From the NCBI GenBank assembly GCA_903922535.1, contig CAIXUF010000534.1:1-13960 (forward strand): a stretch of DNA of 13,960 bases. The letters run 5' to 3'. Position 1 is the first letter of the stretch; every line of letters starts with the position of its first letter. This DNA is from Candidatus Hydrogenedentota bacterium. GTDB taxonomy: Bacteria; Hydrogenedentota; Hydrogenedentia; Hydrogenedentiales; CAITNO01. Below the pieces are notes generated by a model, which was not told where the DNA came from, ran no database searches, and saw nothing but the letters and a program-made list of their open reading frames with translations. Positions 1 through 6,889 of this stretch are shown here, piece after piece. The translations under genes and the position numbers were made by a program.

Positions 1-1
1 C

Positions 2-100
2 GTGTGGCTTGTGCAACACGCGAGTTTTCCGGGTGAAGGGGGAAAGGCCCAGGGCGTCTTCACGCAGACCGCTACCGACAAGTTCGCCAGAAAGAAATAG
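2..100 (+). CDS. 3' end of an unidentified protein (partial)
   Basis: An open frame enters from the left edge and runs 32 codons without a stop to a TAG at 98-100. The residues read VWLVQHASFPGEGGKAQGVF followed by TQTATDKFARKK, a plausible soluble, basic C-terminus. The other two plus frames do not stay open over the same stretch in a more convincing way, but 32 codons is short enough for chance. No family can be named from so little. The repeat-like intergenic element begins about 50 bases after the stop, which fits a true gene end here. Confidence 0.4.
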   Translation: MWLVQHASFPGEGGKAQGVFTQTATDKFARKK

Positions 101-147
101 GGAGGCCAGCCACCGGCGCAAGAGCGCTTGCTGAATGTCTATTTGTA

Positions 148-232
148 CCGCCCTTTCAGGGCTCAGGCGAAGCATGGAATCCATAACCCGGGGCTCACGC
201 CCCGGGCTGATGAATACCGCGCCTTCAGCGCT
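148..232. repeat. Palindromic intergenic repeat-like element with three hairpins
   Basis: Three short palindromes follow each other in non-coding sequence. GCCCT/AGGGC at 150-154 and 158-162 has a 3-base loop. CCCGGGGC/GCCCCGGG at 187-194 and 199-206 is a perfect 8-bp stem with a TCAC loop. GCGC/GCGC sits at 219-222 and 228-231. The phrases 'CGCCCTTTCAGGGCT' and 'GGCTCACGCCCCGGGCT' resemble, from general familiarity, dispersed intergenic repeats seen in many copies in Planctomycetota-like genomes. Only one copy is in this window, so its repetitive nature is inferred. The element lies between a gene ending at 100 and a convergent gene ending at 431, and could also help end transcription. Confidence 0.45.
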
Positions 233-349
233 CTGAACTGCAATAATGCATTCGGCGAGTCTGTCCATAGCAGGAGAAATCTTCGTGAGTCAACCTGGAT
301 TCCTGATCTTGCTCCTTAAGTCAGCGCCATTCGGAAGCGTTTCCCAATA

Positions 350-365
350 CCCTTTTTTGCAAGGG
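350..365 (-). terminator. Weak hairpin downstream of the minus-strand toroid-like gene
   Basis: CCCTT at 350-354 pairs with AAGGG at 361-365 around a 6-base loop, about 65 bases past the stop of the minus-strand gene ending at 431. The stem is only 5 bp and has no good U-tract after it on that strand, so it is a weak terminator candidate. The rest of 233-430 shows no gene, RNA or repeat that I can recognise. Confidence 0.2.
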
Positions 366-430
366 GATGCCCGATTTGCCTGGGTGCGGAATGGGACAGT
401 TTGCGGGGATGAATGGGCGGGAAGGTCGAA

Positions 431-2161
431 TCAATTGCGCTCCAGGCGAATTTGGGGCGCATCACCGTCCATTTGCGGCCATTGGTCATAGTCCCGGTCC
501 ACTGCCTTCCCGTAAATGGCTGTGATCACCCACTTGTCCCTGGGGGCATTGAGGTCGTATGCGACCTCCTTCCCGTCAGGCCAATGAAAGGCGCGCGCAA
601 GCTCTGCCGGATTGGGATTGGCCTTCGCCAGGTTGCCGGCAAGCGATTCCGGCGGTTCCATGGAATCCGCGAACAGTGCCAGCAGCGCCACACCCGGCGC
701 TTCGTGGACGGCAACCGTCAGGCCGGGAGACGGGGTGCTGTAGAGGGTCCACGCATCATTTGAGAAAGCCTTCCGCGCGTGTTCCGGGATGTGCGCCCCG
801 CCGTTGACACATGCAAATCTGCCGCACACACCCGTGTTGTTCCAGGCGGTGAATCCGCCCCGGCCGGTGAGGTAAAAACAGCCGTCCAAATCCTTTGCGC
901 CGTCGCGCAGCAGGAGCGAGGTGGGACGGGCCGCCACCATGGATTTCCACCCGCGGCCGGCACCGCCCGCACTGATGAGATAGTTTGGGCCGCCGCTGAA
1001 TATCTCGGGGCACGCGCCGGGGCCATGGCCAAATTTCACAAAATAGGACCGCGGCTTCTCCAGCGCCCATTCCTGAACCGCCTTGGGCAGGCGATAGGGG
1101 AGAACTTCGGCAATGACCTCCTCGCGGATGTTGATGGAAGGCTCCGCGGGGGCGTTTGTCCACAGCATCATGAACGGGGTGTGCATGTCCTGCTGAAGCC
1201 CGGTGTATGCGGCCCGGTAGGCCTGCCGCCTGAACGGCACGCATCGGCGAAGATCGAGGCTGCCCAGTGCGTACTGCCAGTTCATCACATCGATCAGGTG
1301 GCGCGCGCCCAGGGCGACTTCGCGGTTCGACGCGAAGGCGTCAAGATTAAGCAGTGCCCGCATCGTGAAACTCAGGTAGGGAATTGAGTTGAACTCGTAG
1401 AAGCCGGCGGTCCGAATCTGTGCGAGGTGTTCCAGCATCCAGACGCCCAGGCCATTGCGCTCGTTGTCGAATGCCGGATTGCCCCTTTCCTCCGGCGTTC
1501 CCTGTTCAAAACACCACTGGTTCTTGAGGTAGCGGGTGGATTCCCGCATTAAGACATGGTTCTCTGTGTCCATCACGGCGCCGAAGGTGCGCGGCGCCTT
1601 TGGATCAGGGGTGTTTCCATTCTCGATGAGCAACGTGTCCACGACATGGCGGGCCGTTTCCGGATAGAGTTTGCCGGGCTGGCCGCGAAACGTGTACAGC
1701 AGGGCGACGAAGTCAATCTCGGCGAAATCATAGTCGCCGAAGGGGTTCAGCGCCCATGTGGTTCCGCTGCTGCCCCAGGGTTTCATGGCGCACAGGCTTC
1801 GGTTGACCTCCTCCACGTCCCTTCCCATGAACAACTTCGACAGCGCCACACGCGCATGAAGCACCCTTCTTCCGTGTTCGACACAAGACAGGGGTTTTTG
1901 AGCATCCGCCTCCAGGGCCGCCTTCCCGCGTGAACTCGGGCTGGTGGTTCGCAGGGACGAGCGCGCGCCGTCATCCCGGAACGGATACAAAGGCCCGGGT
2001 GCGACCGGCACCGCAACGCCGCGCGATGCGGCCAGATAACGACCGAGGGGGCCAAGCAGGGACAGCACGCCCCCGAGAAAGACAAGGACGAGAATGAAGG
2101 CACCCCGTCGTCCGAGAGGAAAGCCTGACTTGACGCCGCGGTTGTTTGTTGGGGACTCCAT
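431..2161 (-). CDS. Membrane-anchored protein of unknown function, probable alpha/alpha-toroid fold
   Basis: A 576-residue protein. The N-terminus is short and polar, followed by a single hydrophobic helix at about residues 21-40 (AFILVLVFLGGVLSLLGPLG) with flanking Arg-Arg, so it is probably a signal anchor with the body outside the cytoplasm. The body is rich in helix-like segments with aromatic and acidic motifs: FGDYDFAEIDF near 141-151, DTENH near 198-202, and EFNSIPYLSFTMRALLNL near 256-273. Such alternating helices with a conserved TENH and 'FNS.PY' recall six-hairpin glycosidase or polysaccharide-lyase folds, but I cannot name a family, and enzyme activity is inference. The start at 2161 has AAGGA about 12 bases upstream. 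An alternative ATG at 2206 adds 15 residues and has no clear ribosome-binding site. The gene is divergent from the DUF6807 gene; the 219 bases between them show no convincing promoter. Confidence 0.75.
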   Translation of the reverse strand: MESPTNNRGVKSGFPLGRRGAFILVLVFLGGVLSLLGPLGRYLAASRGVAVPVAPGPLYPFRDDGARSSLRTTSPSSRGKAALEADAQKPLSCVEHGRRVLHARVALSKLFMGRDVEEVNRSLCAMKPWGSSGTTWALNPFGDYDFAEIDFVALLYTFRGQPGKLYPETARHVVDTLLIENGNTPDPKAPRTFGAVMDTENHVLMRESTRYLKNQWCFEQGTPEERGNPAFDNERNGLGVWMLEHLAQIRTAGFYEFNSIPYLSFTMRALLNLDAFASNREVALGARHLIDVMNWQYALGSLDLRRCVPFRRQAYRAAYTGLQQDMHTPFMMLWTNAPAEPSINIREEVIAEVLPYRLPKAVQEWALEKPRSYFVKFGHGPGACPEIFSGGPNYLISAGGAGRGWKSMVAARPTSLLLRDGAKDLDGCFYLTGRGGFTAWNNTGVCGRFACVNGGAHIPEHARKAFSNDAWTLYSTPSPGLTVAVHEAPGVALLALFADSMEPPESLAGNLAKANPNPAELARAFHWPDGKEVAYDLNAPRDKWVITAIYGKAVDRDYDQWPQMDGDAPQIRLERN

Positions 2162-2380
2162 GAAAACGACCGTCCTTTCTCGGTGTTGTGTTTCGGCCGG
2201 GAACATATGGACCCGTGCCGCGGACCTTCGGATTCACCGCGGGCAGCGTTTAATGCCGGCCCGGGCGATCTGATAGACTTCCGCCTGTTCCTGCCGGAAC
2301 ACCCGGCACGGTTGACGCAGTGAGCGGAACCGCACGCGCCAACCGGCTTTTCACAGGCAAATGATTCGGAGAACCCTCCC

Positions 2381-3304
2381 ATGGTGCGCAAGCTTGCGGT
2401 CACGGCCTTCGGCGTCGTTCGCGGACTTCTTGGGGATCCGGCAGCGCCGGCAGGTGAGCGGGCAGTGGCCCTGCCGTCGAACGGTCGTCCGCGCCTGGCA
2501 ACGGTGGTGACGCCTTATGACGCAGCCCGGCATGCGGCGACGCACAAGGTGTTCACGCATCTCTATGGCTTTCGCGAAGACAGGCCGATTACCAAAGGCG
2601 TTGGCGGGTTTGACTCGCACCAGCGGGGCATTTGCGTGGGTTGGCGCAAGACCCGCCTCGGCGGGGCCGTGCTGGACACGTGGCACATGAAAGGCTGCTC
2701 ACAGCGGGCGCTGCCGGACGGAGTGGTGCAGATCGAATCCGCTTCCGGACCGTTGGCGCAGGCCGTAGGCATCGAATGGTGCGACGCGGCGGGGACGGCG
2801 TTTCTTAATGAAACCCGGCGGTTTTGCGTCTTGCCGGACACAGACGGCATTCGGTGGGTTGATGTCCAGACCACGCTGGCGTGTGTCCGGGGACCGGTTC
2901 ATCTCCAGGGAGACCCGCATCACGCCGGATTGCATGTTCGTCTGGCAAACGAGGTGTGCCGCCATCCCTGGTCCACGCGGTTCGCGATTCCGCATGCCGC
3001 GACCTGGGGGCGCGATGATTGTGTGATGGGCGCATGGTGGGTTTTGTGCCGCTTTGCCGTGCAGGCGCGCACCCGCTGGCTCGTCTTCATGACACGCCCC
3101 GAATTGGAGGCCCCACCGGTGTACTCCGCGCGCGCTTACGGAAAACTGGGGGCTTTTGTCGAGGCCGCCGTGACGCCTGAGAACCCGTTCCACCTCCAAT
3201 GCAGGCTGGGACTGTCGGAGCATGCGTTGACGGAAGAAACATGCGAGCGTCACTTCCAGACGATGCAGTGGGACGATTGGCCGGGGACGGCGGCCTACGG
3301 GTGA
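2381..3304 (+). CDS. DUF6807 / 'PmoA'-family protein
   Basis: A 307-residue protein matching, from recall, the family named DUF6807 or 'methane oxygenase PmoA'. That name is misleading: it has no established link to methane monooxygenase. Recognisable blocks are FDSHQRGICVGW at about 77-88 (family pattern close to DHpHHRGlffgW), LDTWHMKG at about 98-105, GDPHHAGLHVRLANEV at 177-192, and a C-terminal SARAYGKLGAF. The first His of the usual DHxHHRG motif is Ser here and the second pair is His-Gln, so any metal site may differ. The family is common in Planctomycetota, Verrucomicrobiota and related polymer degraders, often near carbohydrate genes. Its function is unknown. The N-terminus is mildly hydrophobic but is not a convincing signal peptide. 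GGAG lies about 9 bases before the ATG. Confidence 0.75.
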   Translation: MVRKLAVTAFGVVRGLLGDPAAPAGERAVALPSNGRPRLATVVTPYDAARHAATHKVFTHLYGFREDRPITKGVGGFDSHQRGICVGWRKTRLGGAVLDTWHMKGCSQRALPDGVVQIESASGPLAQAVGIEWCDAAGTAFLNETRRFCVLPDTDGIRWVDVQTTLACVRGPVHLQGDPHHAGLHVRLANEVCRHPWSTRFAIPHAATWGRDDCVMGAWWVLCRFAVQARTRWLVFMTRPELEAPPVYSARAYGKLGAFVEAAVTPENPFHLQCRLGLSEHALTEETCERHFQTMQWDDWPGTAAYG

Positions 3305-3409
3305 ATCGGCCCGCTTTGGCAAACCGTTTTTGGCGGCGATTCGGAGAATAAAGGGAAGCGCGGTGCGGAGAAGGCCGGCCAGTCCTCTCTTGTTTTCGCT
3401 CCGGCTCTC

Positions 3410-3438
3410 TTGACAGTATGGTTGGAGACCGTCATAGT
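3410..3438 (+). promoter_or_regulatory. Sigma-70-type promoter for the FG-GAP protein gene
   Basis: TTGACA at 3410-3415 and CATAGT at 3433-3438 are separated by exactly 17 bp. Transcription should start near 3445, about 72 bases before the ATG at 3517. This rules against the longer reading of the gene from 3418, which would place its start codon inside the promoter. The design nearly matches the promoter at 5974. Confidence 0.7.
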
Positions 3439-3503
3439 GAACCCATGGAGTGCTTCACTTCCGCTTTCGAAGCTGCAAAGGTACTGTGGGCGATGAACCT
3501 GCC

Positions 3504-3509
3504 GGGAGG
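3504..3509 (+). promoter_or_regulatory. Ribosome-binding site that fixes the FG-GAP gene start
   Basis: GGGAGG lies 7 bases before the ATG at 3517. That ATG begins a normal signal peptide, whereas upstream in-frame ATGs give 33 extra residues of non-signal sequence. Confidence 0.75.
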
Positions 3510-3516
3510 CGCCAAG

Positions 3517-5805
3517 ATGCGCAGTCGATGGACCATGCTGATCACGTGTGTTGCAGCCTTGGCCGGGCCGCAGGTCAACGCGGCCGACGGCTGGACCTGC
3601 GAAGCGTCATGGCGGGCGGAGGTCCAGGTCGCCCCTGAGGCCGTGCCGTCTCCGCGCACGCCGTTTTCCGTGGAGATGGATTTCGCGGCGCTGCTCCGTT
3701 CGGCCGGGGCGGGGGGAACATTCGCCCCGTGGTCCGTTCGGGTGGCCCGGGTGGAGGAGGACGGGACGGAGACTGTTTTGCCCCATCTGATGTCGGAGGA
3801 CTTTTCCTGGAAGACCACGGGGCCCGTTTCATGGGTGATCGCGCTGCCGGGACAGTTGCACTACCGCGTCTACTTTGATGTTCAGGAGCACGGTCCCTGG
3901 CCGCCGCCGGAGTACATCCCCCCTGTGGGCATCGGCGACAATTTCCGGTACAACCGCCCCGACGGGGTGGACCCCCTGCAGTGCATGGAGGCGGGCGTGC
4001 CCCTTTCGGCCGATCTCGACGGCGACGGAAAGGTGGATCTTGTCCGGCCGACATCGTGGAGCAGCACGTGGGGACAGCCGTGGTTCACAGTCTGGTTCTG
4101 GCGCAACGTGGGCAGCAATGCGCATCCGGTGTATGCGGATTTCGTGCGGCTTTGCGCCGACGGCAAACCCCTCGACGACCATTACAGCGGCTGCGCGCTT
4201 TATGATTGGGACGGCGACGGACGGCTTGACTTGGTGACTTCGGGGACGGTGTACCGGAACACCGGCGGCGTCACGCCGATGGGCGCGCCCGTCTTCACCA
4301 AACTCTGCGACATACCGGATCTGTCGGTCAAGGGGGAACCCTACCGCTTTCTGGTTGGCATCCTCGACCACGACGGCAACGGCGTCAGCGACGCCTTCTA
4401 TATGTTCTCCAGCGTGCATTATGTGTATGAAGGTCCGCCGGCGCGCAATTTCATCAAGGGCGCGCTGTACCGCAGGATCAACAACGCCGGTCCGGGCCAG
4501 CCGCCCGTTTTTGACAGGGAAGAGCCGGTGCTGCGCGACGGCGAGATCTGGACGGAGGGCTGCGTTGTGACGGGGTTCTGCGATGTGGACCGCAACGGCA
4601 CGCTGGACCTTGTGGGGAACAACCAGCCGCTCGATCGGATTCCGTCCATTCCCCAATACGTCTGGTGGCCCAACACTGCGCCGAAGGGGGAAGCCCCCGT
4701 CTACGGCAAGGCCAGGCTGATTCCCAACGGCCAGAACACGAGCGCCTATGCCCTTCTGCAAGTGGACAATGCCGCCTATCACGGGCTTCTTGCGGAGGAC
4801 GGCTACCGGGTGAAATACCGCGAGTTTACCGGACAGGAGTTGCCGGGCCAGATGCCCGGTTACGAGGATCGGGGCTTCCTGATGCAGCGCAACGGCCGCT
4901 GCGCCGTGCAGGGTTTTGGCGGAGTGGACGCGGTGGACTGGGAAGGCAACGGGACCTGGGACCTCCTCTCGGGTGACGAGTTTGGCTTCGTCTGGCTTAT
5001 CAGGAACACCGGCACGAACGAGTACCCCGTGTTCGCCGCCGCCGAACAGGTGCAGGCAAACGGCGAGCCGATGCGCATCATGCGGTGGCAGTTTGTCCAG
5101 GACGGCAATCCGGAATACTACCTCGGCCAGAGCAAACCGCGCTATGCCGACTGGGACGGGGACGGGGATTTGGACCTCATCGCGGGCAACAACACAAACC
5201 GGCTGCTCTGGTTTGAGAACGTGGGGACGCGCGCCGCGCCGGTCTTCACGCGGGGCGAGGTGGTCCGCGTGGGAGACGACGAAAACGCCTTCGCCTGGCG
5301 CTGCCAGCCGTCCGTGGTAGACTGGAACGGCGACGGCCTGATGGATCTTGTGACCGCGAACAAGGACGGGCAGTTGTGCCTGTTCGAACGCTATCGTGAG
5401 GACGGCAGGCTCCAACTTCGTCCCGGTCAGCCGCTGCTCAATGAGGCGGGACAACCGTTCAATGCGGGAAACCCCGAGGTGTGCGATTGGGACGGCGACG
5501 GCGACTGGGATCTCCTTTGCCAGGTGGGCGGGTTTGGAGAGGGCGGTCCCGCCCTCTTCGAGAATGCGGGGACCAACGCGGAACCGAGGTTCAAGGAGCC
5601 GGTGCGCCTGAAATGCCGGGGAAAACAGATCACCCTGTGCGCCCATGAACACAGCTTTGCCGCAGTGGATTGGTACGGGACAGGGAAGCCCGACCTTGTA
5701 TGCGGAGCCGAAAGCGGCTGGTTCTTTTTCTTCCGGCGCCCCGCGCTGGATGCGCCCGGACTACCCGCCGCACAGGTGGCGAGCCAAGTCGAGGCGAAAC
5801 CGTAG
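3517..5805 (+). CDS. Secreted FG-GAP/VCBS-repeat protein (beta-propeller-like)
   Basis: A 762-residue exported protein. Its Sec signal peptide has basic MRSR, then a hydrophobic core, with likely cleavage after VNA at residue 22. Nine Asp-rich loops of the type D-x-D-G-D-G-x-x-D-L start near residues 166, 229, 283, 355, 473, 544, 601, 656 and 717. Several are followed by 'FEN.GT...P.F', the pattern of FG-GAP/VCBS repeats that form calcium-binding integrin-like beta-propellers. Loops at 355, 473 and 717 are degenerate (DRNG, EGNG, YGTG) and may not bind calcium. The first 160 residues hold no repeats and may be a separate beta domain. Such proteins act outside the cell in adhesion, recognition or assisting polymer breakdown; the ligand is unknown. 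The gene has its own promoter at 3410 and no close operon partner. Confidence 0.88.
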   Translation: MRSRWTMLITCVAALAGPQVNAADGWTCEASWRAEVQVAPEAVPSPRTPFSVEMDFAALLRSAGAGGTFAPWSVRVARVEEDGTETVLPHLMSEDFSWKTTGPVSWVIALPGQLHYRVYFDVQEHGPWPPPEYIPPVGIGDNFRYNRPDGVDPLQCMEAGVPLSADLDGDGKVDLVRPTSWSSTWGQPWFTVWFWRNVGSNAHPVYADFVRLCADGKPLDDHYSGCALYDWDGDGRLDLVTSGTVYRNTGGVTPMGAPVFTKLCDIPDLSVKGEPYRFLVGILDHDGNGVSDAFYMFSSVHYVYEGPPARNFIKGALYRRINNAGPGQPPVFDREEPVLRDGEIWTEGCVVTGFCDVDRNGTLDLVGNNQPLDRIPSIPQYVWWPNTAPKGEAPVYGKARLIPNGQNTSAYALLQVDNAAYHGLLAEDGYRVKYREFTGQELPGQMPGYEDRGFLMQRNGRCAVQGFGGVDAVDWEGNGTWDLLSGDEFGFVWLIRNTGTNEYPVFAAAEQVQANGEPMRIMRWQFVQDGNPEYYLGQSKPRYADWDGDGDLDLIAGNNTNRLLWFENVGTRAAPVFTRGEVVRVGDDENAFAWRCQPSVVDWNGDGLMDLVTANKDGQLCLFERYREDGRLQLRPGQPLLNEAGQPFNAGNPEVCDWDGDGDWDLLCQVGGFGEGGPALFENAGTNAEPRFKEPVRLKCRGKQITLCAHEHSFAAVDWYGTGKPDLVCGAESGWFFFFRRPALDAPGLPAAQVASQVEAKP

Positions 5806-6153
5806 CAGGCAGGGTGGCGGCGGTTCGGCGAAGAACAGGAGGCGGGGTCTGCGATGGACGGTGATGGGACTCGTTCAAGAGATTCACGATTTTTTGACAA
5901 GGTTGGGGATCTTGGGAAAGGGGACCCGTCCGAGGCGCCACATGCGCGCTCCCGATTCTTCTTTTTCACAGTCTTGACAGCGTCGGCAGGGGTCTTCATA
6001 ATGGAGTGCAAGGCGCCTCAACTCTGAACCGTTGGCCTGGCCTCCCCACCGCCGCGGGCAGGCCTGAAGTCCGGGGCATGAAGCTGCGGACATGACAGGG
6101 CAACTTGCGGCAGGGAACGGACGGTTCATAGCCTGGGGAAAGGAACCCGTGCG
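5806..6153 (+). other. 348-base intergenic region: promoter and leader of the ERG2/sigma-1-like gene
   Basis: No coding region or RNA gene is recognisable. A run of six T near 5891-5896 follows a weak TCGT/ACGA pairing and could end the FG-GAP transcript, but the stem is only 4 bp. A strong promoter lies at 5974-6002, leaving an unusually long leader of about 145 bases before the ATG at 6154. In the leader, GGCCTG at 6034-6039 can pair with CAGGCC at 6059-6064 across a 19-base loop. I see no match to a known riboswitch class. Confidence 0.5.
5974..6002 (+). promoter_or_regulatory. Sigma-70-type promoter for the ERG2/sigma-1-like lipoprotein gene
   Basis: TTGACA at 5974-5979 is a perfect -35 box, followed by 17 bp and CATAAT at 5997-6002 (one mismatch to TATAAT). 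The predicted start is near 6009. It shares box sequences and spacing with the promoter at 3410, differing by one base in the -10 box. Confidence 0.75.
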
Positions 6154-6789
6154 ATGAAGCGTGCTTCCCGGATCTTCAAGCCTGCCTTCGGCAGCCTGCT
6201 CCTCCTGGCGTGCCTCGCGTTGGCCGCGGGCTGCACACCGCGGTACGTCTTCGAACCCGGTGACATCCAAGCCATTGCAAAGGATGTGTCCGCACTCCCG
6301 AGCGATCAGGCCATCACCTCCATCGTGGACAAGCTCAACACGCGTTATCCAGGCAAGATCAAGACTGACCTGCACTGGGTCTTCAATTACACGGGCGGAA
6401 CTCTCGGCCAGATGGCGCTTCTGTACGCCTCACTCGACGAATATGTCCTGATTTTCGGAACGCCCATCGGAAGCGAGGGGTTTTCGGGGCGCTACGCGCA
6501 AATGGACGTCTACGACTGCATGTTTGCGGGGGAAATGTGGACCTATCTCGAAGGCCAGCTCGAAAAGACCGTGTATATGCCGGGTGACTGCGCCCTTCTC
6601 AAACGGGGCGAGGCCAAGGGGTATTTGATGAAAGAGAACACCTGGATGCTCGAATACACCCGCGGATTCATCCCCGCCTCCCTCCCCATCGGCGCATTCG
6701 CCCCGCTGAGCCTCACCGCCGATTGGCACAACTTCTGGAACATCCTGTCCGATTATGCCGGACTTGTCCTGCGCTCGTTTTTCGACTGA
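6154..6789 (+). CDS. Bacterial ERG2 / sigma-1 receptor-like lipoprotein
   Basis: A 211-residue protein. Basic MKRASR, a hydrophobic stretch and AAGC with Cys27 form a lipoprotein signal; Thr at +2 favours the outer membrane by the E. coli rule. Compared from memory with human sigma-1 receptor and yeast ERG2, residues 31-207 align almost without gaps. LHWVFNYTGG (73-82) matches LQWVFVNAGG, ASLDEYVLIFGT (92-103) matches ASLSEYVLLFGT, GSEGFSGRY (106-114) matches GSRGHSGRY, and NTWMLEYTRGFIP (162-174) matches NTWMVEYGRGVIP. Glu167 corresponds to ligand-binding Glu172, Asp121 (or Asp118) to Asp126, Tyr97 to Tyr103, Phe101 to Phe107 and Tyr201 to Tyr206. Trp89 and His154 of sigma-1 are replaced (Thr83, Leu149). 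ERG2 moves the sterol C8-C9 double bond; sigma-1 binds ligands without known catalysis. Here the lipid anchor replaces the N-terminal membrane helix, and the C-terminal helices (about 189-210) could lie on a membrane. No sterol genes are nearby, so the substrate is unknown. AAAGGA sits 9 bases before the ATG. Confidence 0.85.
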   Translation: MKRASRIFKPAFGSLLLLACLALAAGCTPRYVFEPGDIQAIAKDVSALPSDQAITSIVDKLNTRYPGKIKTDLHWVFNYTGGTLGQMALLYASLDEYVLIFGTPIGSEGFSGRYAQMDVYDCMFAGEMWTYLEGQLEKTVYMPGDCALLKRGEAKGYLMKENTWMLEYTRGFIPASLPIGAFAPLSLTADWHNFWNILSDYAGLVLRSFFD

Positions 6790-6833
6790 GAAGAGGCCCG
6801 AATCCGGGTTGGGGTGAATTGCGGACAAGGCCC

Positions 6834-6856
6834 ACTCCGGGGTTCGCGCCCGGAGT
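6834..6856. terminator. Perfect 8-bp hairpin between convergent genes
   Basis: ACTCCGGG (6834-6841) pairs fully with CCCGGAGT (6849-6856) around the loop GTTCGCG. It lies between the lipoprotein stop at 6789 and the opposing phosphopantetheinyl transferase stop at 6890, where a shared terminator is expected. No T-run follows on either strand, so intrinsic termination is uncertain. A smaller CCCG/CGGG hairpin lies near 6797-6808. Confidence 0.4.
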
Positions 6857-6889
6857 TGAAGGACCGCATCAAGACCGACGCATGGGAAA

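Noticed and set aside
2207..2380. Promoter-like TTGACG at 2312 in the divergent intergenic region
   Set aside because: No acceptable -10 box lies 16-18 bases downstream (CGCGCC at the expected place).
3418..3516. Upstream extension of the FG-GAP protein from ATG 3418
   Set aside because: It would start inside the TTGACA-17-CATAGT promoter and bury the signal peptide 33 residues in; the ATG at 3517 has a GGGAGG site.
3829..5652. A 607-codon open frame antisense to the FG-GAP gene
   Set aside because: It mirrors the strongly biased GC-rich codons and Asp-rich repeats of the sense gene. The sense strand has a promoter, ribosome-binding site, signal peptide and family repeats, while the antisense has none.
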